Source: Neurospora tetrasperma FGSC 2508 (lineage: Eukaryota; Ascomycota; Sordariomycetes; Sordariales; Sordariaceae). From it: a stretch of 64,000 bases of DNA. This document shows, piece by piece, positions 1 through 14,755 of this stretch. The stretch lies in NCBI RefSeq assembly GCF_000213175.1, contig NW_009799100.1, forward strand, positions 3,785,099 to 3,849,098, written 5' to 3'. The notes beneath the pieces are model-generated. The model did not search any database, was not told the DNA's origin, and saw only the letters and a program-made list of their open reading frames with translations. Position numbers and translations under genes: made by a program. How positions within the stretch are numbered: position 1 is the first letter of the stretch; each line of letters begins with the position of its first letter.

Positions 1-1930
1 AATACTTCCCGTTTATAAAGACGAAGGTAGCTTAATCCATCCGCTCCCCTAATAGTCGATTATATATAAGTAACTTTAGAAAGTTTATTACTAAGAAGGT
101 TCGTTTATAGGGGATATTATTCGCTACCATATTGAATACCCTTATTGCGAACGGTGCTATAACGGATTAGTAATCTATTATATATACTTAGAACTATTTA
201 GGCTCAAAGTTAAACTCCAAGATTTGAGCGTGCGGTACGTATATTCCCTTATGGATTCTAAAGTTGAGGAAGTCTTCGATAATTCATATAGTTAGTATAT
301 TAAAGTAATAACTATATTACTAAAGGAAGGTAATAGCTATTACCTGGATGCTTATAATAGGTGGGCGAATAATTTTAATTACCTTTACTATAATAGAAGG
401 TAGTAAAAGAAATTCTAATTAGTTTAGGGGATTTAATTATTTAATCCTTCTAACTGCGTAGAGTCGCTCGAACTCCTACTATTTAATAAAGGGTATAGAA
501 TATTAAAATTGTAACTATACCCCCTATATTTTAATTTACCTCTTAATAACGTAGTTAATATACGTTCGATCTACTTTAAAAGCGAATTAAGCTTCGTAAA
601 ATAGTAAGAGGAAGTACTTAAACTTCTTAATATTATCCTAAAATTGCGTATTCTTGATAATATTAAGTATTTAATTGTAATATATAGGTATAGCACCTTC
701 GTTTTGTGCGCCCGGTGCGTTTTAATACTAGTTATAGAACCGGGCTTGTATAGCAAATGCTTGTAGAGCGAGCTTTAATTTCTTAATCGAAATGATGGAT
801 CTGTATTATAATTCCTATTAAATAATTATACTAATTTGGTTAATCTATTATACTAAATAAATAATAATAAAATAGGGATGAATTTACTTGGCTAATAGGG
901 AGATAATCCGACTATTAGAAAATAATATTAAGGTTTCTAAGTAGGATAATTATAACTTTGATGCCCGGAAGTAATTAATTAAGTAATTAACTTTTTGAGT
1001 AATATTTTTAAAAGTAGGGATATTGAGTATATTTTTTATAAGTAGTTAGAAGGAGTGAAAATTATAAAGAACTATAAAAGTAGATTTAAAATAGTTATTA
1101 ATAATTTAATTTTAAGTAGCGTACTATATTGTATTATAAATATCCGTAATAAATATATTTATTTTGCCTATTTAACCTCCTACTATATCGACGATAACCT
1201 CGCTAACAATAGCGGCGAGGTTAGCGGAGGTATATTTAATAACGCTAGTATCTTTATTAGTCTAGAAGAATAATAGACCGTTAGGTATAGCGAAGAAGAT
1301 ATTAATAATATAATAATTAATATAATTATTAGATTTATTAAAGAAGATATTAATATACTAGGTAGGTTTAATAAAGGTAGACCTCAATTACTACTTTATA
1401 GAATTATAGATTCTAGGTAACTATTCGTTACGTATTATTACTACGGTCGGCGGAGTATAGGGGGGGATAAGGGAGTAGAGAAATACCCTAATAGGACTAC
1501 TTTTAAAAAGGGTAAATCCCTTACTATTAAGAAGGATAACTTCGGTAGTATAGAGGTCGATTTTCTCCTTCTACTAGTCGGTTAACGTAAGGGCGTACTA
1601 CTATATATCCTTATGTTAATTAACTTATTATTATACATAATTGAAGGTATACCCTTTATATTTAACAAGATAGTTATAAAGGCAGGTAATATTAGTAGCA
1701 GCTCGATATTAATAGTAACGGTAAAGGGTATACTAGTAAATATAATTAGGGTTATTAATAAGGTTGAACTCCCTTTATATAGTTTAAAGATATTACTAGG
1801 GAGGTATTATTATATAATATAAATAAAGAGCTGGTAATAGCGAGAGTAGGAGGTAAATTGGTATGTAAAAATGTGGTAATTCTAGCGATTAACTTAGTTG
1901 TAAGAGCGCCAGAGATTATCTAGAGTTAAC
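1..1930. repeat. RIP-mutated AT-rich repeat relic, family not identified
   Basis: This stretch is very rich in TpA and poor in CpA/TpG, like the transposon block at 20-40 kb and unlike the gene DNA that begins just after it. No reading frame stays open for long and I recognise no domain. It starts before the window, so its left end is unknown. Normal composition returns gradually between about 1.87 and 1.93 kb. I see no terminal repeat or target-site duplication and no clear match to the LINE or LTR elements further right. It is most likely the edge of another RIP-inactivated repeat; the family is unknown. Confidence 0.75.
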
Positions 1931-2643
1931 TGCTATATTGTAGAATCTAGATGGGCGTACGGACTCTGCGCACAGATATTTGCGTGTCTTATAGTAAGGA
2001 AAAGTGTAAAGTAAGGTAAAAGTCCCAGATTTACGGTATCTATCGACCCCTACTCGCAGCTCATCACCTAGCGTGCGTCTACAGAAGGTGTGCCCCGTAC
2101 ACTGTGGCCGCCCGTAGTGTACAAGCATGGCAGGCGCCAGGGGCAGATGCCCGTGCTAGGTAGGGGTTGTGTGACGAGGGGTTCCAATCGACGAGTTGTC
2201 AGCCCGGACCGTCAACCTTCAGACATCCCATGTTCCAGCACGGCAGCAGATCTTGGGGCACCTAACAACACCTTCCCTGACCTCCTCCTTGTTCAAGTCT
2301 CAGGACTCTTTTCTTCCTCTTTCTCCATCTAGCGATATCTTCCGTCTTATTTTTTGTTAATTATACGGTTCATCGAAAAGGGTAAGTGCTTTTCATCAAG
2401 ATATCCAGGACGTTACCTTCCCTCTGTTTCAACGAGCCCTCTTCCTCTTCCACCGGAGGTATCCGGGTCTGCCCAAGGCACTCTCTTCACATCATCATCA
2501 TCAAGGCAGGATCGCTAATACCGCAAGCTGGCACCGACAGTTCTAATAACAGAGTACACCTTGCTCCTTCCAACTTCTATATAACTCGACAGCGAAGCCT
2601 ACTACGTTTCCAAAGTCCCGCCTAAGGGACCATCATAATCACA
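1931..2643. other. Upstream region and 5' leader of CAP
   Basis: Unique-looking DNA of normal composition between the RIP relic and the CAP start codon. The part from about 2.26 kb is pyrimidine-rich (repeated CTTCC/CTCTTCC blocks), as is common for leaders of strongly expressed fungal genes. It ends in a CATCAT-rich stretch directly before the start codon. Short open frames here have no recognisable content. I see no TATA box I would trust. Confidence 0.5.
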
Positions 2644-4592
2644 ATGGCGACCAACAACATGCACAACTTGGTCACCTTGATCAAGAGGTACGCTTCAGCT
2701 TTCTTTACCGCAACTTGATATCGCCAGACGCCTACGAGTAGTTGCTTTCTTCTACAACACCCGTATTACCCATCATTTTACCTGGCGCATCCTTAGCCAT
2801 GCCGATTCCATGGGAGCCGCTCTGCGGCTACGACGACGAGGAGCCAGTCCCCGGGCAAGGAATGCGCCAGGAGGATCGGCGCAAATTGAAAAAAAGACTA
2901 CGAGTGAATAGTGGTCAAGGCACATTGCTAAGTACTTGCGCAGACTTGAGGCGGCCACCCTCCGTCTGGAGGATATGGCTTCGTCCACCATCCCCCCTAT
3001 TGGCTCCCAGGCCGTCATTGAGCCGGCTTCCTCCGCCCCCTCCGCCCCCGCGTCCACTGCTGTGTCCACTCCCGCACCCGCTGCCGCAGTACCAATTCCC
3101 GAATCTGTCGAGAAGTTCGACGAGTTCTTGAACCAAACTGTTCAGAAATATGTTAAGACCAGCAATCTTATCGGTGGCTTGGTTGCTGAGCAGGTACGTA
3201 TTCTGCATAGTTCTGGATCTATTTTGTGGGCAGAGAACGAAGGTTGACCGGTTTAATTAGGCTACGAGTGTCCTCAAGGGATTTGTCGAGACGCGCAAGT
3301 TCCTACTCGCCGCCTCCCAGTCTAAGAAGCTCGACATGAACTCGGTCGATTTCCAGGAGGCTATCAAGCCTATCAGCGAGGCCATCCAGGCCACTCAGGA
3401 AATCAAGGACAAGAACCGCGGTTCTCCCTTCTTCAACCACCTCGGCATGGTGGCCGATGGAATCATGCTCCTCGCTTGGATCACTGTTCAGTCTAGGCCT
3501 GACAAGCTCATTGAAGAAAGCCTGTCATCTGCCGAATACCTGGGTAACAGAGTCATGCAGGCAAACAAAAACACTGACCCCCAGCATACAGAATGGGTCA
3601 AGACCTTCTACCAGATCTTCAAAGACTTGTCGGAATATGCCAAGGATTACTACAACAACGGCATTGTGTGGAACCCTAACGGCAAGCCTTACAAGGAGGT
3701 CGTCCAGTGTCTTGAATCCGGCAGCGCTCCCTCGGCACCTGCCGCGTCTCCAGCCCCGTCCGGAGGAGCTCCTCCTCCGCCCCCTCCTCCTCCTGGACCT
3801 CCTCCGGTGCTCAAGATTAATGAGCAGAAGGCGGAACCGGCCCAACCGGGTGGTTTCAGTTCCGTCATGTCTGAGCTCAGCAAGGGCGAAGCAGTTACAA
3901 AGGGTCTTAAGAAGGTCGACAAGTCGCAGATGACACACAAGAACCCTTCCCTCAGGGCAGGATCAACCGTTCCCGACGGACCAGCGGCACGGTCCAAGAG
4001 CCCTGCGCCCCCTGGAACCAAGCCGCCCAAGCCTGAGAGTATGCGTGCGAAGAAACCTGCAAAGAAGGCTCTCGAGGGCAACAAGTGGATTATTGTAAGT
4101 TCTCCAGCCGGACATTGTGGTGTAAATTCAAGTTTTTTGACAGTGCTTCAGGAAAACTACGATGCTGCCGCTGGCAACGTCGAGATCGAGGCCTCCATTT
4201 CCCAGTCCATCCTCATCAGCAGGTGTAGTGAAGTCGTCATCGTCGTCAAGGGCAAGGCCAACGCTGTCAACATCGACAACTGCGACAAGGTGTCGCTTAT
4301 TGTGGACACTCTTGTCTCTACAGTCGACGTTGTCAGGTCCAAGAACTTCCAACTCCAGGTCAACGAGACGATTCCCACTGTGCTTTTGGATCAAGTCGAG
4401 CAAGCCACAATTTGGCTGAGCAAGGAGAGCATCTCGACAAGGGTGTTCCAGAGCAAGACGGACAACGTCAACATCATGGTTGTGGACGAGAACGACGACT
4501 CCAAGGAGCTTCCTCTTCCTTCCCAAATCTGCTCGTACTACGATCCTGAGAAGAAGGAGCTTATCAGCGAGATCGTTTCTCACTGTGGTTAA
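2644..4592 (+). CDS. cap: Adenylyl cyclase-associated protein (CAP/Srv2)
   Basis: CAP binds adenylyl cyclase through its N-terminus and recycles actin monomers through its C-terminus, linking cAMP signalling to the cortical actin cytoskeleton. Proposed exons are 2644-2687, 2944-3193, 3261-4094 and 4152-4592, giving 522 residues, normal for the family. The N-terminus has the helical CAP repeat (NLVTLIKRLEAATLRLED). A proline run at about residues 269-280 is followed by a WH2-like actin-binding stretch containing LKKVDKSQMTHKN at about 310-325. The beta-helical C-terminal CARP domain starts near NKWII (about 372) and ends in HCG. The start is set by the 44-base first exon, which joins in frame to RLEAATL. 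The first intron is long (256 bases). The last intron (4095-4151, 57 bases) has no in-frame stop, so an unspliced frame adds 19 residues exactly where the C-domain begins; splicing gives the expected NKWII-ENYD junction. It is convergent with MCM3. Confidence 0.95.
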
Positions 4593-5036
4593 TTCATGTA
4601 TGGTCGCTGCTTCGTCGAGATTGTCGGGAAAAGGGAGTAGCTTGATGCGAGGTGGCGTTTGGTTCTGACCGTGAGCGTTGTTGTCACATATTCTCCAATT
4701 TACATAATGGCACGCCTTGCTTTGAATATTAGTGGATGGCATGTTCTGAAGCGAGCGTAAAATCATCTTCAATCCCGCAGGTATGCCGACTCGACAGTAC
4801 CCAACATCATTTTCAAGAACTATATCATCTCATGACGTTCCCATTTCAATTGCCAAAACGCCGAACACCTTTGCCTATCAATGACAAAACTTGGCTGTTT
4901 ATGGCATGTCTCTCTGTTTAAACCATATCCGCCATAGTACTTTTCTCATCCATATCTATGACCCACCTAAATTCATTTCTACCTGTTTCCTAAACACAGC
5001 ATCAACTCGGTTTTTCAACCTTTCCAGTCCACCAGA
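4593..5036. other. Convergent 3' region between CAP and MCM3
   Basis: Tail-to-tail spacer of about 440 bases. It holds the two 3' untranslated regions; I see no gene, repeat or tRNA in it. Confidence 0.6.
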
Positions 5037-8012
<2,976 letters not shown>

Positions 8013-8250
8013 CTTGAAAGTATTAATCCAAAGAACAACTCTTCAAGCCAGTGTTACGGACGGGAAACAAAGGTAACACGGGTTCGGACGCGGAGTAAGG
8101 GTAGTCGTTGTGGCCTCCGTTCTTGTCGTCCAAAAAGGTTGCTGGAGGGGAATGGAAGAGTCGCGATGTTTTGTTTGGGCGCATGCGCTTCGCCTTGCGG
8201 AGCCGCCACGGAAAAGTGACAAAACGAAACGATGCGATTTTAAGTGGAAA

Positions 8251-8268
8251 ACGCGTCGACAACACGCG
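8251..8268. promoter_or_regulatory. MCB-like cell-cycle element pair upstream of MCM3
   Basis: A perfect palindromic ACGCGT at 8251-8256 and a second ACGCG core at 8264-8268 lie about 240-255 bases upstream of the MCM3 start codon. ACGCGT is the MluI cell-cycle box bound by the MBF-type Swi6/Mbp1 factors that drive G1/S transcription of replication genes in fungi. The motif is seen directly; its function here is inferred from position and from the job of the gene. One hexamer alone occurs by chance every few kilobases. Confidence 0.45.
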
Positions 8269-11200
8269 AGTCGCGCTAAGCCCCTTGCTTCAGACAGGGG
8301 GCTTAATTGACACAAGCGGGGCTGTACCTGATACCGTTATTACCCATGATTGCCATCAAGAAACGTGTAATTTCAGTATCCGACCCCCTACACCAGACCT
8401 CGGCCCTTCAGACTTACACTAGTCTAGTTTCCAGGTTACATTTAGTTGTTATCGATAACAAAACCTCCACGAAGATTGTACATTTCAGGTCAATGTGCAC
8501 ATGCTTGACCTCTTCTAACTTGTACCTCTCGGCCTTTTCAACTTGACCAGCGTCCATGTCTGGTTCGACTGAGTGTCTTCAAGGTCTCGGCGCTCTGCAT
8601 GGTCTTTGATCCTCAGTGAGCAAGCCCATGTTGTGTTGCCCCGAAAACGAGAAGAGAAACAACAACATCTTCAAGGCGGCCTAAAAACCTCAGTAGTGTT
8701 GTTGGTCACTAGCGTGTGTACCTCGCATACATGTGTGCCTCCCAGCCTCTAAATTACAAGCTCATACTTCGTAGTTGTGCTATGATTTGTGTTAGCAGTT
8801 GAAGTATGACCATAGGACTACATCTGTTGGGTCCTGGTAAGTGGACGACATGAGTGAAACGAAGTGATTGTCACCGAAGTGTGAAATAGGAAAGACGCCG
8901 TGAGTGTCTAAAAATTACTTGATCCACTCTTTAGAGTCTCTAACCCATAAGCCAACGCAGGGCTTTCGCAGCTTCACTGTACCAATGTTACTGTGAGCCT
9001 AAGCGTCCAAGGACTCGAGCAAGACCGACCCCAGTCGGGTGATGATTCTCGACGGCTCGAAGCGCGAGCGAGAGTGTGCCATCCTGAGCTCCCCATGATC
9101 ATTGTCTCCCCTGCTGCGTCGTTCACATGCTACATCAACTTTCACCGGTCCGATAGACATTGCTCCTAGCCGGCGGTTACTGCCCCACATCCGTTCTTCT
9201 CCCGGCAGTCATGTTTGAGGTTCCGCTCAACAACTGCAACGGCTGAATGCATCCTTTGGTTCCTTGATTTTCCCGTGGTTTTCGTACCCGACTAAAGCCC
9301 ATCACCATCGGGATCCTACCGTAAAATGTTTTGTGTTTGTTGCTTCGACTTCCCGACTGTTCACTTGAGCCGTCATTGCCCGCTTGCAGAGATGGCTATG
9401 GCAAGTTAGGGTCATCAACTTTATGCCGTTTACCATTACCCTCATACAGCACCGACTCTCTCCTGTGGCTCTGGTCGTACGATTTCTTCAAAGGCGGGAC
9501 GAAAACCATCCTTATCGTCAACGAGCTGTGCTGTTGTGGTCCATGTCGTACAGCTCCATCATGTAGACACGGTAATCGGTTCCCGGTAGACTGGATCGTC
9601 TTTCGGGATGACGCGGTTCGTTACAGTAGTGTGCTGTGACTGCCGCCGTAAACGGGAAAGGGCCTCATACTTTGGTGAGGCGCCGTGGGAAGGACTGCCA
9701 CAAGCCCAGCCGGCCCTCCAATCGAATTGTCGGGTAGCTCCGGTTGCTTCCCGGCCTTTTGTAGCCGTCTAACCCTCTGTTGAACTCGGAACAGGTCTGG
9801 CTTAATGTTCCCGTCTCATGCCAAACAGCCATTGTGAGAAGGAGCGGTAAGCGGCAGAAGGGTCGAGAATCAATAGTTTCGCTCCTTTGAGGTGATAGAT
9901 CTGTCGTGATGTCTCCTGCTATGTAATCAGCAAAGATTTCCAAAGTCAAACGCAACAGTATTCTCGACCCGATCTTGAAGTTCATACAGAACAAGACGGT
10001 ATCGCGAGCCTTGCGAAAAGGAAGGAAAGATCCTGAGAGTGCAAAAGCATCCGCAAGCCTTGAAAACAGAGCCCAATGTTTCAATTGCATATGCTGGTAT
10101 CGTGCAAAGTTAGACGAGGAGGCTGAAGTAAGACAAACCACGATCCGGCACCTAGTGTCCTATGATATCAAGTAGCCTTGTTACACAAGGGTGCAAGCTT
10201 AGATGGCTTCAACAACGCCTCCGACGAATGACAGCCTAGGCACATAACCGTGGTATCGGCACTGGCGGTCACACCACCAAGCGAGCGGCCTCGTCGCACA
10301 ACTGAGGTACCTCGAAGGGGAAGGTCGCTGCCTGACTACCGTTAATGCAAGGCACAACCCACGAGGACGAGGGCTGTGAAGAACGGCAGTGTTCAAAATT
10401 GGGGATGGAGTCGATTTTCCAACAGCCACCGGATCCAGAAGACCATGTCGATCCGTTCAGTGATCACTGATTCCATAGCTACTTTCGCTTTGGTGAGGGT
10501 GGTAGCCAGTATCGTAGATATTGCAATACATCCGTAGCACATAGGATAGCATCTTCAGCACTACGTAAACAGGTGCGACTTTTGAGTTTCTGTAGAATAT
10601 ATCAAGTTCGGGTCCGCGCACAGGAAGCTTGTGTCGGTCTAGGGGGGAGCCTTGAACGGTCAGAAGACCATACACTTGTCTAGAGTAGGTAGTACTTAGC
10701 AGTTGTATGTAGTCGCACCCCGTACTTATTTTGGGAACACCCGGTCGGCGCCATTAAAAGAGGTAGGCATCGGCAGCGGCGACACATGGGCGTGCCGATG
10801 GTCCGTGCAAACCTACAGGCCCGAATAGGGCAACCGAAAAGGTGAGGTTGATCCAATGGACATCAGGTGAAATTGACTGGGCTGAGAAAGACTCGGATGA
10901 GCGGCAGAACACGTTTTCGAATAGTGTAATTCGGAAGCGGAAACGTGTGACAATCATAGAGATACACTACGTACGCCGTTCTCACCAAGCCTGATCCTGG
11001 CTTGTTTAACACGCTAAACTATCTCTACATAGTAGTCTACCCAGTGGATAGGCGGTGCTGCTTCCTTTCTTAGTCTAGGGAACCTTAGTAAAGTGTCAAC
11101 GTTTGGTTGTTGAAGCTGGGTCGAGATAATGCATACACTAGATTATGTGTCACGAAATAGAATGCCCGGTCTTCCTCACCTTCGGCAGAGGGCTTCACGC

Positions 11201-11961
11201 ACGACATTTGGCCGAGATCGGGACGCCGAGTCGAGTTGCCGCTACCCCTATTTTTTTGTAATGCCGAACGGGGCTTTAAGGTAGGTTCTGAGGATGGGCA
11301 CGATAGGGTGCCTCTGCCATGATTAGTGGGAACAGTGATAAAGCTTCTGTTACACAACCACAACAACAACTCAAAGTCATTGAAGGCGGAAGACCGCAGT
11401 CCGGTAGTCACACGTGGTACAAGTATAACTCGTGGTTTATACCCTTCGAGATTTGGACACATCTTCTTCGGAACGGCGATGCCATTGGCAAACGGTTAAG
11501 ATTCTTGTTCGTACGGAGAGGTTGACGCGGCTTGAACGTTAGTTATAGGGCGCACCAGATTGACCAATGCTGGATCAAACATGCCTCTCCATGTACATTA
11601 TGTCTGCCCAAACCCTCGTTTGCCACGAGAAAACACCTACATACGCCGTAGTCTGATACACTTTGGTACGCTGGATGATGGGCACCTAGCCGGGGGTGCC
11701 GCGGTAAAGTCCACGAATCATGCTAGAACCCGCTGATCCACATAGCTAAGGCTTGGTTGAGAATGCAGTCCGGTATCAAGCAGCAAACGCTCGCACCGAG
11801 AATAGCACTTGCTGTATCCGGCAGTTCACACGAGCCATCTGATATCTGGGCCCGTCATGCAGTGGATGCTTGTTGTTGATGAGTTGGGCTGGACTGGGTC
11901 TCGACTGCCCATGCTGTTTGATCGGCCAATGTTTGAGCACTAAGGTCGGCAGGACTTTGAG

Positions 11962-11974
11962 TATATATAGATAA
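11962..11974 (+). promoter_or_regulatory. TATA box of the aminotransferase gene
   Basis: TATATATAGATAA lies about 125-135 bases upstream of the chosen start codon at 12098. Initiation some 30-60 bases downstream would leave a short leader and would put the upstream in-frame ATG at 11999 at or near the transcript end. This is one reason I prefer 12098. Confidence 0.5.
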
Positions 11975-12097
11975 AAGCGATAGTCCGCCTTTGAGCAAAT
12001 GTCCTTTTCTTTGTACCCATCATCACTTGCAGACGCACACACTTGGTCCTTCACAACTTCATCAATCCAAGATCCAAGTCGAGCTTATACTTTCGAC

Positions 12098-13672
12098 ATG
12101 GTACTGATCAAACTCAATCCAACGGTGGGCGCCACGGATGCCGTGGCGTCTTCCAAGCACTCGGCAGTTCTTCATAGGCATCTGGACACAACGTTTTTGA
12201 ACATGACGAGGTCTGAAGGAAACTTTTTGATCCTCGAGAATGACCGCAAGATATTCGATGCTTCGGGGGGCGCTGCGGTCGGTTGCCTTGGCTGGGGCGA
12301 CCAGAGAGTTGCCCAAGCTGTCACAAACCAGGTACTTGCCGCACCGTACTGTGCGACCATTTTCTACACCACCAGGGTCCAGGAGGAGCTATGCCGCGAT
12401 TTGGTCCAATCGACAAACGGGGCCATGGCGCGTGCCTACATAGTCAACTCAGGTAAGACAATCACCTCCCAACTTTCCCCAGCAGCAACTGACACTTGCC
12501 AGGCTCCGAGGCAATGGAGGCGGCTGTGAAGCTCGCCAGGCAGTACTTCCTCGAGATTGACCAGCCACAGCGGACACGATTTATTTCTCGGAAGCAGTCA
12601 TACCACGGCATCACTCTTGGCGCACTATCCGTTGGAGGCCACGAGGTTCGGCGGGCCAAGTTCGAGCCACTCTTGATCAAGAATGTCTCGAGAGTGTCGC
12701 CGTGCAACGCATTCCGCGGCAAAGCCCCCGGCGAGTCAGATGAGGAATACGCCGAGAGGCTGGCCAAGGAGCTCGATGAGGAGTTTCAGCGAGTAGGACC
12801 AGAGAACGTTTGCGCTTTTGTCGCTGAGCCCATTGTTGGAGCTGTAAGTTGCTTCACGTGATCGGAGTTGAGCGTGCGCGAATGCTGACTGTTGCTTGTC
12901 AGGCCCTTGGGTGTGTGCCTGCGGTCAAGGGTTACTTCAAAGCCGTGAGAGACGTGTGTGACAAGTATGGCGCACTCTTGATCCTTGACGAGGTGATGTG
13001 TGGTATGGGGAGGAGCGGCACTCTGCACGCATGGGAGCAGGAGGGTATTGTACCTGATATCCAGACCATCGGGAAGGCCCTCGGGGGCGGTTACCAACCC
13101 GTAGCCGGCCTCCTTGCTGGTCACCGGGTGGTCAATGCACTCGAAAAGGGTTCCTCGTGAGTTATGTCCCCGACAGTCCAACAGTGACGATATACTAACT
13201 GAAGCCCACTAGTGTCTTCGTCCATGGCCACACATACCAAGGTCATCCTGCCGCATGTGCCGCAGCCTTGGAGGTGCAGCGGATCGTTCGAGAGGAGAAC
13301 CTTTTGAGCAATGTCCGCGCAATGGGTGATCTTCTCTCGAGCAGGATGCGTGAAATACTCGCAAGCCATCCGAACGTCGATGATATCCGTGGCCGGGGCC
13401 TCTTCTGGGGCATCGAGTTTGTTGCGGACAAGGAGAATATGGCCCCTTTCCCGTCAGAGGACCATGTTTGCATGGAAATCTGTCAACTGGGGCTAACCGA
13501 CAAGTATGGGATCAACGTGTATCCAGGCGGCGGATCAGTTGATGGAATTACGGGCGACCACATTATCATCTCGCCAGCCTTCAATATCTCGCGTGAAGAT
13601 GTCGAGTGGATCGCGGCAACAGTAGGCCGGCTTGTGTCCGACTATTTCGCAGCAAAGGCCGGGACCCAATAA
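12098..13672 (+). CDS. Class-III pyridoxal-phosphate aminotransferase
   Basis: Exons 12098-12452, 12503-12843, 12903-13156 and 13213-13672 give 469 residues, the usual length for class-III (omega) transaminases, which move an amino group between an amino acid or amine and a 2-oxo acid using PLP. Visible features: the N-terminal DASGGAAVGCLGWG segment, NSGSEAMEAAVKLAR (phosphate-binding region), the LILDEV motif with PLP-nitrogen-binding D261, and TIGKALGGGY with the Schiff-base lysine K290. All catalytic positions look intact. The last intron has a clean CTAAC branch site before its TAG acceptor. Start 12098 has a good context (GACATGG); an in-frame ATG at 11999 would add 33 residues that do not look like a targeting signal. 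The wording of conserved blocks recalls fungal proteins annotated as BioA- or GABA-like, but the substrate cannot be read from sequence. No biosynthetic partner gene lies next to it. Confidence 0.9.
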
Positions 13673-14755
13673 TGTTTCTATTTCTTTTTTGTTTTCTTCT
13701 GTGGATTTGGACCCGCGGTTCGTGTTGTCCTTGGGAGCATTCAGGTCCTTGACGGACATGACCTTGGTTTTGGCGTTTACTGATGGGTTTTGCGCCTTTT
13801 TCTTATCAGGGACACAAGATGGAACTTGTTCAGGCGAAGGCGATTGTATGGCTAAAAGAGGACGAGGTAGTTCTAGAAATGCGGAACTCGAATCTGACGA
13901 ATATACACGACCCATGACTATCGTGGAGTCCGTAAAGTGATCATTGCGGGCCACTCTGTAAATACGTCACATTATGGTAGAGGTTGAAATTGGGTTGAAC
14001 TGGCCGAGTTTCTCCGGTGACTATCTATGGTAGGTTTGTTGGCCGTTTTTCTGTTAAATCAACTGAGGTTGTCTCGGTGTGGCTGCGAGTGGATCAGAGA
14101 AAACGGAGATTGAGAAAGTTGCATGCGCTCTTCCGATCTGACAATGCGTCCCGTCCTTCTGGAAGGCAGTATGGATGGAAGGATGGAGGGGAGGAAAAAA
14201 AAAAAAAGAGTGACTCCAGCTCCCGTCTTTCTCTTGTGGGGGGTTCCCGTCGGGAAGAAGTCCGTATCGTGCAATGAGTGGAGCTGCTGCGAGATAGTGG
14301 GGCGCTGCTGCAGCTTTGGCACAGCCCTTCCCTTAGGTCCCTTTCGGCCCCGCGCTCACGGGGGAAGCGGGGCGGATTGGCGGATCCCCTCCCGCCTGCT
14401 CGCCCCGGACTGTTTGGTGCAACCTGGCCTTTGTCCCCCTGTGCTTGGTGGACTTGGAGGTGGTCCGGGCCCCTCCGCTAAGCGAGCGGCTCGCGCCTAG
14501 CGTTTAGGGGGCGCCAGGGGGCCAACTGGGCGTCAAAGGCCTGGCCTGCCCGACGATGACCTACCTACCTACCTCTACGTACCGGGCCGTGCTGCCTGAC
14601 ATCAACGGACTACTCCCGACTTCCGATCCTCGTTACCCTGCCGTCCTCCCTGTCCGAGTCCCGCTGCCGACGTCCGAATCACCGTACCACACACCGACGA
14701 TCGAAGCGCGTAGCGCGTCTTAGTTTGGTTCGGATCGCGCCACAACATCGCAACT
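13673..14755. other. Spacer and EXO70 promoter region
   Basis: About 1.1 kb between two genes on the same strand. It contains the aminotransferase 3' region, a purine-rich stretch with a run of A at about 14196-14208, and a CTAC/CCTA microsatellite-like run at about 14560-14575. I see no gene. A 14-base match to a common sequencing adapter end sits at 14126-14139 (see findings). Confidence 0.5.

Larger units (their letters stand above)
8013..12097. other. Long gene-free spacer between MCM3 and the aminotransferase
   Basis: About 4 kb of normal-composition DNA between two divergently placed genes. Open frames up to 158 codons exist on both strands (for example 9665-10141, minus), but they overlap other frames of similar length and show no recognisable domain or clear splice pattern. 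I found no tRNA, 5S rRNA or transposon ends. The first 600 bases are the MCM3 promoter and the last 150 the aminotransferase promoter. A long non-coding RNA or an orphan gene cannot be excluded by eye. Confidence 0.5.

Noticed and set aside
2773-3208. Minus-strand frames opposite CAP exons 1-2
   Set aside because: Shadow frames of the proline/alanine-rich CAP linker and its first intron.
8800-8850. Weak resemblance to the start of a dispersed 5S rRNA gene (TATGACCATAGGACT)
   Set aside because: The match stops after about ten bases; the internal control regions of 5S rRNA are absent.
9665-10141. 158-codon minus-strand frame in the MCM3-aminotransferase spacer
   Set aside because: No recognisable motif, no supporting promoter or exon structure, composition like the surrounding spacer.
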